This document shows, one piece after another, positions 17,871 through 26,343 of a DNA stretch of 61,024 nt. The notes under the pieces were generated by a model. That model was not told the DNA's origin. It did not search any database and saw only the letters and a list, made by a program, of their open reading frames with translations. Positions within the stretch are counted from its first letter, which is position 1. Each line of letters begins with the position of its first letter. The DNA is taken from NCBI GenBank assembly GCA_947174505.1, contig CAMWJF010000020.1, positions 1 through 61,024 of the forward strand. Reading direction: 5' to 3'. A program made the position numbers and the translations under genes. This DNA is from an uncultured Lachnospiraceae bacterium. Its GTDB lineage: Bacteria > Bacillota > Clostridia > Lachnospirales > Lachnospiraceae.

Positions 17871-20800
17871 GCCATCGCCGCCTCTCTCTGTGACTCCTCA
17901 AACCGTCTCGCCAACTCTATGATGCCGTCTGTCTTTGAATGGATATGTATCGTCTGGTATATATTCCCTGTAACGGCCCTTTCTTCTGTCTGCCCATTTA
18001 TATCACGCTTCTGTGCCGCACTTATATTGTCATCTACTGACAATTCCTGCGCAACCAGCCGGTCGATATCCCCGGTATGTTTCCGCCATCCTCCGGCATA
18101 CCCTTCCACACTCATCTCCGCCAGATATTCAAACTTTTTCGACGGGGAATTGATGTCCAGCTCTTTTTTCGCCGCATCATAGGCCGCCTTGGCCGCTTTT
18201 TTCGCCGTCTCTGCAAGACCCGGTATGCCGTCTTCGATTCCCGCCTTCATCCCGTCTATCACACTTGTACCGATGGCCTTGAATTTATCCGCAGACAGTG
18301 CCGACTTAGCTGTATTGTAGACTGCATTTGCTGCCGACTGCATAGCATTCACCACGCTGGGACGTCCGCTGTCTATCCCCGACTGCAAGCCTGTCATTGT
18401 CCCTCTGCCAATTTCCTGAAACACTGCCGTTTTAAGAATTGTTCTGGCCTGATTCAGTGTTTCATCGGCGGCGGTACCCATCATCTTGACTGTATCCCCC
18501 TTATATGCTGAGATACCGTCCCTGATGCCCGACATGGTTATCCTGCCTATCTCCTGAAATGCCGGTGCGCCGAGGGCCGTCTTTGCCTTCTCCGTCAGCT
18601 GTTTCGCCACCGTTTCCATTTCTGCGACGACAAGGCTCTGGTTCTTACCCACGCCCTGCGCGTAGCCCTGCATGGTATTGTTCCCGATCTCTTCAAATAC
18701 GGTAGACGGGCTGTGCACACCCAGCTGGCTCTTAAACCGCTCAGTAGCTTGTTTTGCCGTTTCTTCCATCTTTGAAGATACGAAACTGTTATCCAGTCCA
18801 TTCACATAGCCCTGCATGGTGTCAGACGCGGCCTTCTTGGCTTCATCTGAAAGATTCATCGCCTTTATTGCTTCTGCCGTGTCCGATGCCATCGCATTGA
18901 TATTTTCCGTATAAGAAAGTGCCATTTCGGCAGAACCTTCCGCCGCCCTGCTCTGCGCATCTATCAGATCAGGGTATGTCTGGTCTACAAGCACCCTCAG
19001 TTCCTCGTCTGACATATCTGCCAGACCCGCTATGTAAGCCGCTGCGTTCGTTGACCCGTCATCTACCGCCGCCACAAAGGCATTGAGTCCTTCGATATTT
19101 CTTCCGTTCAGGTTCGCAAGGTTTTCCGCGTAATTTGTCCAGTATTCCGTCTGGGACTCCAGAGCCGCTTTGATGTCCTCAGCAGAAGTCGCCACCACCG
19201 CATCCAGCTCATCCCATAAATTAAACTGGCCCTGTATGGATTTATACGCTGCGTCGTATTCCTCCAGATATGCCTGATTCAGCGTCTCCATCTGGGCGAT
19301 CATCACATCAATCGCACCGCCTGCAGCCTGCGATACGCCGTCTGTCTCTCCCATCTTCGCATTGGCGGCATCAATGCTCTCTCTTAATGTTTCCTCCTCC
19401 TGTGCCAGATCTGCATCCGCCTGCCGCAGTTCATCCACCGCTGCCTGTGCATCCCTACAGGACGCCTCCGCGTCCCTTACCGCGTTGTTCCATGTAAATA
19501 TTCTGCTCTCTGCCTCGGCTTTTGCCTCCGCCAGCTGATCCTCCGCTTCTGCCAGCGCATCCTGCGCTTCAGTCAGTCTGTCTGTTATCTGTGTTCGCTC
19601 GTCAAGCACCTCGTTGTACCGTGCAGCCATCTCCGATGCCAGAGACTCCTCCGCCGATGCCTCCACAAACTTTCTGACCGCCTCAGTAGACATATTGAGG
19701 GATTCCGTCGCCTCATCATAAGCAAGGCCAAGCTCCGGGAAATCCTCGTTTAGCTTTTCCACAATGTAGAACATCCGCTCCTGCTCTGACGCTGTAAGTT
19801 CTGTCTTTTTTCGAAGTTCATCCAGTTCGTCCACCATTGGGCCGCCCGATCTGGCTATCTTCTCCAGTCCTTCCGCAAGCTCCTCGAAAGCCTGCTGCTC
19901 CTGGCGAATCGTTTCTGTAAGCGCTTCCGCCTCCTCCCGCATCTGCTTGGTTGCCGCCAGCATCTGCCCTTCGGCACTCGTTTCCTGCATATTCTGACGC
20001 AGTGTCACAAGCGCCGCCACCAACGCACCAATCGCCGCTACTGCCAGTATGACAGGATTAGAAAAGGCTGCCATCAATGCCGGAATCAGCGTTCCCGTCA
20101 CCACCGAACTTGTTGCTACAGCGCCGATTGCCAGCGCCGCAAGGGCTGTGGTAATACCAACAATCGCTGCCGTTACAGCCGGGTTTTCCTCTACCAGTCC
20201 GTTTGCTGCTGTGAGTACGACTGTCAGGCCTTCCACCAGCATGCCAAGCACCGGCATCAAGTCCTCACCAATGCTGACTCTGAGGCCATCATATGCAGAT
20301 TCAAGAAGTTGGATCTGTCCTGTAAAGGTATCCAGTTTGATATCCTGCATCTCTTTCGCGGCGCCACTGCAGCTGCGCAGGCCCTCCGCATATGTCTCAA
20401 ACGCCCCTGTTGATTCTCCCAGCACCGTCATGAGCTGAGCCTGCGCCGTCTTTCCGGCCACGATATAGGACAAGTGGGACTTCTCCTCGTCCGTCAGCCT
20501 TCCCCAGATGCCTTTCATATCATCCAGAATTGCCGACAGTGCACGTACGCTGCCCGTGGTGTCGTACACCTGTATTCCGTACCCTTCCAGCATCGTCCGG
20601 CAGTCAGATACATCATTCCCCAATCTGGTCATAATTGAGGAGAGCGCTGTCCCGGATGAACTTCCCTTGATTCCGGCATTTGCCATCACCATCAGCGCTG
20701 CCGTGGTATCCTCCAGCGAATAACCGAGCTGTGTGGATGTGGCGGCACAGTATTTATAGGATTCCCCCAGCTGTTCCACGTTGGTGTTACTCTTGGACAT

Positions 20801-22006
20801 GGCATAAGCAAGCTGATCTGCGAATCTGTTAGAATCCCCTGCCGTCAGGTTGAATGCCGTCAGGTTATCCGTGACGATATCGGAAGCGGTACCCAGATCC
20901 ATCGTGGCCGCCGCCGCAAGTGCCATGATACCGTCCACACCTTCCAGCATCTCTTTGGAGTTCCAGCCTGCCAGCGCCATGTACTCCATTGCTTCCCCTG
21001 CCTGCGTCGCCGTAAAAGAGGTTGTCGCTCCCAGCGTCTTTGCCCTGTTTGACAGCTCTTCGAACTCGCTGCCTGTGGCTCCTGAAAGAGACTGCACCGT
21101 GGCCATCTGGTACTCAAACTCCGCCGCAGCATCGACACAGGACTTCATTCCCTCTGCCAGTTTTTTGACGCCTTCGAGCAATCCTAGAGCCGTAACAGCC
21201 TGATACATGTCCTCAAATGCCTTTGTCCCTGTATCTCCGGCCTCCTTTGCCTCTTTTCCCATCCCGTCGATGGAAGTGGCGCACCCGTCCGCTGATCTGG
21301 CCGCTTCGTCAAGATACTTCTCGTTCTTCTCGATCTCTGCATTCGTCTGGTTGAGCCTGATCTGGGCATTGTTTAACTGCTTTTCCCAGTTATTCGTTGC
21401 CCGCTGCGCAGAATCCAGATAGGCCTCATTTGTCTGCAACTCGCTGTTCAGCTCTTTGTTTTCACGCAGAAGATCCCCCGCAGCTGACGCAGCACCGTCC
21501 GTCTCCTGTTCCAGTTTCGCCATGGCCGCCTTGGTTTCCGCAATCTCCTTCTCCAGTTCATTCTGCTCGTCCGCAGTATCTCCAGTAGCACTCTTTAGTT
21601 CCTTGAGCTTACTCTCTGCCTCTGCCAGTTTCTGCCTGTAATCATTCCACTGTGTGCCCGCGCCCTTTGTTTCGTCAGATAATTTTGAAAGCGCCTCCTC
21701 ATTCTGAGAAAGCGCCTGCTTTAAGTTCTCGTTCTTTGATGCATACTCCTCTAATGCCGATTTTGCATTGCTGTACGCCTCTTTTAATGTCTTTACCTTC
21801 TCTGCCTGAGATGCCTGCACCTCCGACAGCGCCTTTGCTTTTGCCCGTAAAGCCTCCATGGAGTTCTGCTGCCCGGCATACTCTGACTGTACCAGCTTCA
21901 GACGGGAATCCAAGGTTGTCAGCTCTGTATTGATGTTCCTTATGGCCTGCTTATACTGGGACTCTCCCTCGACAGCTAATTTTGTTGATATCGTTCTTGT
22001 CGCCAT
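17864..22006 (-). CDS. Tail tape measure protein
   Basis: 1380 residues, the longest gene. N-terminal coiled coil to about 240 (KLAVEGESQYKQAIRNINTE), TMP core with GATTSFTATQAGEAMEYMAL, hydrophobic segments near 600-680, further coiled coil and C-terminal glycine-rich repeats of the type IGRGTMTGLQSGI. It sets tail length and is ejected with DNA. Length predicts a tail on the order of 200 nm by the usual residue-to-length rule. Confidence 0.93.
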   Translation of the reverse strand: MATRTISTKLAVEGESQYKQAIRNINTELTTLDSRLKLVQSEYAGQQNSMEALRAKAKALSEVQASQAEKVKTLKEAYSNAKSALEEYASKNENLKQALSQNEEALSKLSDETKGAGTQWNDYRQKLAEAESKLKELKSATGDTADEQNELEKEIAETKAAMAKLEQETDGAASAAGDLLRENKELNSELQTNEAYLDSAQRATNNWEKQLNNAQIRLNQTNAEIEKNEKYLDEAARSADGCATSIDGMGKEAKEAGDTGTKAFEDMYQAVTALGLLEGVKKLAEGMKSCVDAAAEFEYQMATVQSLSGATGSEFEELSNRAKTLGATTSFTATQAGEAMEYMALAGWNSKEMLEGVDGIMALAAAATMDLGTASDIVTDNLTAFNLTAGDSNRFADQLAYAMSKSNTNVEQLGESYKYCAATSTQLGYSLEDTTAALMVMANAGIKGSSSGTALSSIMTRLGNDVSDCRTMLEGYGIQVYDTTGSVRALSAILDDMKGIWGRLTDEEKSHLSYIVAGKTAQAQLMTVLGESTGAFETYAEGLRSCSGAAKEMQDIKLDTFTGQIQLLESAYDGLRVSIGEDLMPVLGMLVEGLTVVLTAANGLVEENPAVTAAIVGITTALAALAIGAVATSSVVTGTLIPALMAAFSNPVILAVAAIGALVAALVTLRQNMQETSAEGQMLAATKQMREEAEALTETIRQEQQAFEELAEGLEKIARSGGPMVDELDELRKKTELTASEQERMFYIVEKLNEDFPELGLAYDEATESLNMSTEAVRKFVEASAEESLASEMAARYNEVLDERTQITDRLTEAQDALAEAEDQLAEAKAEAESRIFTWNNAVRDAEASCRDAQAAVDELRQADADLAQEEETLRESIDAANAKMGETDGVSQAAGGAIDVMIAQMETLNQAYLEEYDAAYKSIQGQFNLWDELDAVVATSAEDIKAALESQTEYWTNYAENLANLNGRNIEGLNAFVAAVDDGSTNAAAYIAGLADMSDEELRVLVDQTYPDLIDAQSRAAEGSAEMALSYTENINAMASDTAEAIKAMNLSDEAKKAASDTMQGYVNGLDNSFVSSKMEETAKQATERFKSQLGVHSPSTVFEEIGNNTMQGYAQGVGKNQSLVVAEMETVAKQLTEKAKTALGAPAFQEIGRITMSGIRDGISAYKGDTVKMMGTAADETLNQARTILKTAVFQEIGRGTMTGLQSGIDSGRPSVVNAMQSAANAVYNTAKSALSADKFKAIGTSVIDGMKAGIEDGIPGLAETAKKAAKAAYDAAKKELDINSPSKKFEYLAEMSVEGYAGGWRKHTGDIDRLVAQELSVDDNISAAQKRDINGQTEERAVTGNIYQTIHIHSKTDGIIELARRFEESQREAAMAW

Positions 22007-22018
22007 AAAGTTACCTCA

Positions 22019-22384
22019 TCAGCGCTCATTCCTCTTTTCGAGCACCGCTTTCCCTGCCATAACCTTTGCTTCAAGCTCTGTCTTCCACTGATTGATCTCT
22101 TCCGTGATGAAATCAACCAGAGACATCAGATTTAAGATGTCTGCCTCCTCTTCTGCAAAAATTCTTTCAAAGGCACCCACACCGAGCACTGTGTCAATCG
22201 TCTCCCTTGACTTTCCCCTGACAGCGTCCATCATGGCCTCTTTAGAAATACTCTGGTCCCCGGACAGCTCCATCATCTTCTCCGAGCACTGCTTCATGGC
22301 TTTCGCAACTTTCTCCATATCCCTGCTTAAGTAGTAAATTTCTCCACAGATCTCTACTTTGCGCCCAAAGTTAAAACTGTTCAT
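22019..22384 (-). CDS. Hypothetical protein between tail chaperone and tape measure (121 aa)
   Basis: Begins MNSFNFGRKVEICGEIYYLS and is helical and charged (AERI FAEEEADILNLMSLV region). Its ATG overlaps the stop codon of the frameshifted chaperone extension. No confident family; small proteins here act in tail assembly. Confidence 0.7.
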   Translation of the reverse strand: MNSFNFGRKVEICGEIYYLSRDMEKVAKAMKQCSEKMMELSGDQSISKEAMMDAVRGKSRETIDTVLGVGAFERIFAEEEADILNLMSLVDFITEEINQWKTELEAKVMAGKAVLEKRNER

Positions 22385-22556
22385 TCCTGATATCCTCTCT
22401 TTCTTTCGCTTTCCCTGTTACTCCTTAACTGCAGCAGATCATACAGCTCGCCCGGAGTCGTAAGAATCAGGATATCCTTACGGTCCATCCCCATCTTCAG
22501 TCCCACGTCAATATATTCAATCCGTTTTACGCCTACGGGCTTTCTGCGTTTTTTTC
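22381..22556 (-). other. Programmed -1 frameshift site and extension of tail chaperone (GT)
   Basis: The heptamer A-AAA-AAC (22554-22548) is in the zero frame eight codons before the stop of the 132-aa chaperone. A -1 slip opens a frame of 55 codons (RRKPVGVKRIEYIDVGLKM, then LTTPGELYDLLQLR) that ends at 22381, overlapping the next ATG. The product would be about 183 residues, equivalent to lambda gpGT. Confidence 0.8.
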
Positions 22557-22931
22557 ATTCTGAAATTCCATCAGTGTCACGTCGATATCCTCAGACGGCT
22601 CAACATGGTGTTCCGTCCCCAGCACGACCGCTGCGTATATGGCATTTTTCATTTTCAGCCAGTCCCCTACGTCCGCGATCCTGATGATCGTTTCCTGCTC
22701 CGGCAGCTGTGTCTGCGGATAGCCATAATATCCGCGTACCAGCTCCGCCTGCTGCGCCAGAATCAGAAAAACCCTGACCGTCGCCTCATACTGCTCCCTC
22801 TCTTTGCCGGATATGGCATCCAGCGGATCCTCCTGATCCGGGAATGCCTCTGCGATCTCAAACACTGCCTGATTGTTATAAATAAGGTGACAGGTCATCC
22901 CTGCCACCTCAGTTGTGATACACTTTTGCAT
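22533..22931 (-). CDS. Tail assembly chaperone (G-type), frameshifts to GT
   Basis: 132 residues beginning MQKCITTEVAGMTCHLIYNN. It lies between major tail protein and tape measure, the invariant position of the chaperone. Both the short form and the -1 frameshifted long form are expected to bind the tape measure before tube assembly. The C-terminal 40 residues are acidic. Confidence 0.8.
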   Translation of the reverse strand: MQKCITTEVAGMTCHLIYNNQAVFEIAEAFPDQEDPLDAISGKEREQYEATVRVFLILAQQAELVRGYYGYPQTQLPEQETIIRIADVGDWLKMKNAIYAAVVLGTEHHVEPSEDIDVTLMEFQNEKNAESP

Positions 22932-23591
22932 CTACGCCGTCACCTCCGGCTCCTTGTTTTCTCCCCCTGCGTCTTCCCCGGGATTACCTCCCTGCCCGGG
23001 TATCTCCGGCTCCTCCTTGTCATTCGGCCACGCCGCCGTCCCCGCAAAAAGCCCATCCAGATAATCAATCGCCGCCGCCTCGCTGGTAAACCTCCTGTCG
23101 ATCTTATATTCTCCCCTGTTACACGCGAAGATGCGGAACTTGATTGCGTCGTATTCCAGTGTGACGCCGTCCTCCTTACTCTTGGAATTGGAACCCTCAA
23201 TGGAACCCTGCACCTTCGGGTAGAAATTCACTTCAAAATACTTATTCTTCTTGGAATCTATCAGTGTCCTGCAGAATCCATATGCCCCAAGCGTCTGGTT
23301 ATCGTCAATTCTGTAGGCTCCCCCTTCGTCATCCCCCTGCGTCCCGAGAATCGCATGGGACAGCTCTGCCGGAATATAAACCGCTTTTACCGTCCCCTCC
23401 CCATTCGCAAACTCGGAAATAAATATTTTCTCCTGATTGTCCCCGTATGCCGAACCCGTCGCAAAATTCAGTGTCTCGTCAAACTCGTTCAGCCCGTCGA
23501 ACGCCATAGCCTCCCCGTAAGTCGGCTTTACGGATTCGGTTCCCTCCGACACCATCGGCGCCCATTTTCCCCTCGCTGCTCCATACTTCAT
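22932..23591 (-). CDS. Major tail protein
   Basis: 219 residues: MKYGAARGKWAPMVSEGTES, then beta-strand-rich body with YIPAELSHAILGTQGDDEGG and KNKYFEVNFYPKVQGS, matching the phi13/TP901-type tube protein. The acidic, proline-rich C-terminal tail (PEIPGQGGNPGED) is probably a surface appendage. AGGAGG precedes the start. Confidence 0.87.
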   Translation of the reverse strand: MKYGAARGKWAPMVSEGTESVKPTYGEAMAFDGLNEFDETLNFATGSAYGDNQEKIFISEFANGEGTVKAVYIPAELSHAILGTQGDDEGGAYRIDDNQTLGAYGFCRTLIDSKKNKYFEVNFYPKVQGSIEGSNSKSKEDGVTLEYDAIKFRIFACNRGEYKIDRRFTSEAAAIDYLDGLFAGTAAWPNDKEEPEIPGQGGNPGEDAGGENKEPEVTA

Positions 23592-23603
23592 ACTGTTTTC
23601 CTC

Positions 23604-24047
23604 CTATAGGTTTTTAGATTTTAAAAAGTTATCATATACCTGTTCTGCTGCCGCTACTGCTTTCTCCGCGCTTGCCTCGTTTGCCGTGCGTATAAACGAC
23701 CGCGGCGGCTGTCCCTGCCTCCCGAACTCATTCACAAAGGCAATCTCCGTATTTGATGATGTAGTATTCTTCCGGCGCCTGCTGCCCTTCGGATAGACAT
23801 ACTGTGCTGCACCGTCCGCGCTCTTGTAGACCCTGCTGCCCACGGTTATGCTGTCCGCCATGTGTCCTCCTATATTCCGTCCGCTCTCATCGTATACGCC
23901 CATACTCTTCGCCGTCTTTCTCTGGGCCTCCTGCACGATCACGGCCTCCGCATTCAGCATTTCCCCAAGCAGTTCCCCGGTAGAATCCCCCAGCCCTGTC
24001 AGGTCTGCACAAAGCTCCGCGATGCCGTTAGTCGATAATCTTGCCAT
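23604..24047 (-). CDS. HK97 gp10-like head-tail protein
   Basis: Start chosen at 24047 (MARLSTNGIAELCADL), with GGAG 9 bases upstream; an in-frame ATG at 24065 is possible. Contains the gp10-type end EIAFVNEFGRQGQPPRSFIR followed by a helix. Function: head-tail or tail-terminator interface. Confidence 0.82.
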   Translation of the reverse strand: MARLSTNGIAELCADLTGLGDSTGELLGEMLNAEAVIVQEAQRKTAKSMGVYDESGRNIGGHMADSITVGSRVYKSADGAAQYVYPKGSRRRKNTTSSNTEIAFVNEFGRQGQPPRSFIRTANEASAEKAVAAAEQVYDNFLKSKNL

Positions 24048-24417
24048 CCTCACCACTCCATTCAATCGGAATCAGATAAGTAAACTCAAAGCAGTAATGC
24101 TGTTCTTCCGGCGCTTTTTTGCTTACCCGCTGCACCAGTATTTCATCCGGCCATTCCTCCGACAATGCAAAAAGCGCCAACTTGATTTTCTGCCTGGCTG
24201 CCAAGCTGTTCTCGCCCTTCGGACAGAAGTAATGCACCTGTATGAGATATTTCTCAAACACAGGTGCATTATCACCGAATATATCCGGCACCGTATTGTA
24301 ATTAAAAAGAATCCTGCGCCGCGGACGTCCGTCCCCTTCCTCCTCATCCAGCTCCCAATAGCAGGCGGGCGCGATGTCCTGCAATGCCCCGATCAGACTT
24401 TCATTGATGGTCTGCAT
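24028..24417 (-). CDS. Tail completion/terminator-like protein (129 aa)
   Basis: Begins MQTINESLIGALQDIAPACY and contains KYLIQVHYFCPKGENSLAARQ and FEFTYLIPIEW. The pattern fits small head-tail completion proteins found just after gp10-like genes. The 3' end overlaps the next gene. Confidence 0.7.
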   Translation of the reverse strand: MQTINESLIGALQDIAPACYWELDEEEGDGRPRRRILFNYNTVPDIFGDNAPVFEKYLIQVHYFCPKGENSLAARQKIKLALFALSEEWPDEILVQRVSKKAPEEQHYCFEFTYLIPIEWSGEDGKIID

Positions 24418-24742
24418 CCGTATCTACCTCCGTCATCCACTGCTCCACGGACTTTACCTCCTCGCAGTTTAACTCCGTCCAGTCCTCCACCCGGTATGCC
24501 CGCACGACCCTGTACCATGCGTCTTCCCATCTGATATACTTCTGTCTTCCATAGTCTATACTCCTGACCTTGCATGTAATCTCCATTGCAATGCCGGAGC
24601 GGAGCGCCTCGTAAAATTCCCTGCGTTTTGCTGACTGCACATCCGCAAAAACTTCTGTGATTCGGACATCCTCTTTGGGAAAGCCGTCTTTGTCCCGGCT
24701 GGTGGAAACAGACGCCAGCACGATCTCATCCTTATACATCAT
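24401..24742 (-). CDS. Head closure protein (head-tail adaptor)
   Basis: I start at 24742 (MMYKDEIVLASVSTSRDKDG), 8 bases after GGAGGA and overlapping the upstream stop; the longer frame to 24964 is Arg-rich shadow of the upstream gene. About 113 residues, beta-rich, with FADVQSAKRREFYEALRSG typical of SPP1 gp16-like/head-tail adaptor proteins. Confidence 0.8.
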   Translation of the reverse strand: MMYKDEIVLASVSTSRDKDGFPKEDVRITEVFADVQSAKRREFYEALRSGIAMEITCKVRSIDYGRQKYIRWEDAWYRVVRAYRVEDWTELNCEEVKSVEQWMTEVDTDADHQ

Positions 24743-25094
24743 CCGAACCATCCTCCGTCTTTTCCGCAGGCTCCTGCGGTTGCACCGGTGCAACTTCCTT
24801 TTTTTCTTCCGGGTTCTGCAGGCACCCGTACTCTCTCGACATGGACATGGAGTCCCGGAGCGCCTTATAACATTTCTCCCAGCGCTCCCTTGTACTCCCC
24901 TCACTGTCCTGTCCGAAATTCGCCTTGCAGTACTGGATGCAGGCCGCAGTAAACGAAGGATCACCTTCGTCTATTCTGGATACGCCTGCCATAGCCATAT
25001 CCGCCCTGCAGGCCTCTATCAGTACCAATATTTCACTGTCCAGCGCTGTAGACCTGATCCGCAGCGCCTGTCTCACGGTGTCGATCAGCGCCAT
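24732..25094 (-). CDS. Head-tail connector (gp6-like)
   Basis: 120 residues; the first 85 are helical with MALIDTVRQALRIRSTALDS and CIQYCKANFG, as in HK97 gp6. The C-terminal 35 residues are low-complexity and acidic, containing VAPVQP coded by palindrome copy 2. The GGGAGGAG ribosome site is strong. Confidence 0.85.
   Translation of the reverse strand: MALIDTVRQALRIRSTALDSEILVLIEACRADMAMAGVSRIDEGDPSFTAACIQYCKANFGQDSEGSTRERWEKCYKALRDSMSMSREYGCLQNPEEKKEVAPVQPQEPAEKTEDGSDDV
24779..24794. repeat. 16-bp palindrome GTTGCACCGGTGCAAC, copy 2
   Basis: Identical to the copies at 12815 and 37068, in the same reading phase (V-A-P-V-Q-P), in the disordered tail of the connector gene. Confidence 0.9.
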
Positions 25095-25110
25095 CCCTGC
25101 TCCTCCCGGC

Positions 25111-26343
25111 TTACGCCTTGACCTCGGCCGCTTCCGCCTTCAGCAGCGCAAACGCATTAAGCGTGACCGGCGCACCGTCGAGAATCGCATAGGCCGCATA
25201 GTCGGTGGTTCTCTCCTTCACATGATCCTCCGTCTGCATGCTGATCCCCTCATTCATATTTACGGTATACCCCCTGTTTGCATTGCCGATCAGGATTTCA
25301 CCGTCCTTCATGGAACCGTCTTCCTTCACGGCAAGACCGGTGATATGTCCCACGCCGCCCGCGCCAGTACCGGCCATAAACAGGGGCCGTCCCATGCCGT
25401 CCACACAGGAAGCGATCTCGCCCCAGATGGTGTTGGAATTCGCATAAACAGCAAGTCCGGCCGTATAACCGCTCTTAATCTTCTTACGGGCTTCAGTGAT
25501 GTTTTTCCATGCAAGGGCTCCCGTCTTATACTTCACTACCCTGGGCGCATCCTTTTCCGCCTCGATGGCTGTCACGATTCCCTTCGGCTCAGAGGGGTTG
25601 CCGGTAACCACCCCGGCGCCATGGGTTACGCCATAGCCGCAGGCCGCGCCCATTTTCTCCGCCATCCGCCGCTGGATATAGGGCAGGAACTCCGCGCGGG
25701 CCATCTTCTTTAACTTCCATGAAACCGTGATCGCCCTTGCCAGCTCACAGCCGTTTAAGGTGAGGGTGGTAAAGGTCTCTTTCCCGTCCTCAGTCACCGT
25801 CGCCTCCTCGTACCACTTCGCATCCGTGCTGGTATCACCGATCACCATTGTAAGGGTACCCGTCACATTCGTCTTGGCCACATCCGCATAAAACGGATAC
25901 ATGTCCTCCACTTCTTTCCAGATCCCTTTCGTCACCGTCTCAGGAATCACCTCTCCCGTATTGCCTGTGGTATGGGTGAATGCCTCGTTTACCATCCTGA
26001 TGGTATCCGCCTCGGCCTGCGTGAGCTTACGGCCCTGCATCTTATTCACCCATGCGTTGAGGTAAGCCTCACTCCTGAAGTCCTCCACTTCCGGCTCCGT
26101 CACCTGACCGTCCTGCATCCCCGGTTCCCCGGTGCTGCCGAGTACGCTGTTGGCATGGCTTTTTGCGGCTCCGTTTAAAGCCGCCAGATTTGCCTGCTGT
26201 TTACAGCTCTCCTCATACCGCTGGTCTAAAGCCGTGATATCGTTCATCACCGCCTCAGCCTCTTCGGTCTTTCCCTCGTTGATCAGTGCCTGCGCCTTGT
26301 CAGACAGCTCCTGTCTCTGTCTCAGATACTCCTTATACTTCAT
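25111..26343 (-). CDS. HK97-fold major capsid protein
   Basis: 410 residues. The N-terminal ~100 form the helical scaffold-like delta domain (YLRQRQELSDKAQALINEGK). The capsid fold follows (FTHTTGNTGEVIPETVTKGI, ELARAITVSWKLKKMARAEF). The delta domain is probably removed by the fused or separate ClpP-type protease. Start overlaps the protease stop. Confidence 0.94.
   Translation of the reverse strand: MKYKEYLRQRQELSDKAQALINEGKTEEAEAVMNDITALDQRYEESCKQQANLAALNGAAKSHANSVLGSTGEPGMQDGQVTEPEVEDFRSEAYLNAWVNKMQGRKLTQAEADTIRMVNEAFTHTTGNTGEVIPETVTKGIWKEVEDMYPFYADVAKTNVTGTLTMVIGDTSTDAKWYEEATVTEDGKETFTTLTLNGCELARAITVSWKLKKMARAEFLPYIQRRMAEKMGAACGYGVTHGAGVVTGNPSEPKGIVTAIEAEKDAPRVVKYKTGALAWKNITEARKKIKSGYTAGLAVYANSNTIWGEIASCVDGMGRPLFMAGTGAGGVGHITGLAVKEDGSMKDGEILIGNANRGYTVNMNEGISMQTEDHVKERTTDYAAYAILDGAPVTLNAFALLKAEAAEVKA

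Noticed and set aside
22605..23609. 334-codon plus-strand frame
   Set aside because: Shadow of the major tail and chaperone genes; no start signal and no recognisable domain.
24743..24964. N-terminal extension of the head closure frame
   Set aside because: Arg-rich sequence overlapping the connector gene in another frame; a good ribosome site marks the start at 24742.
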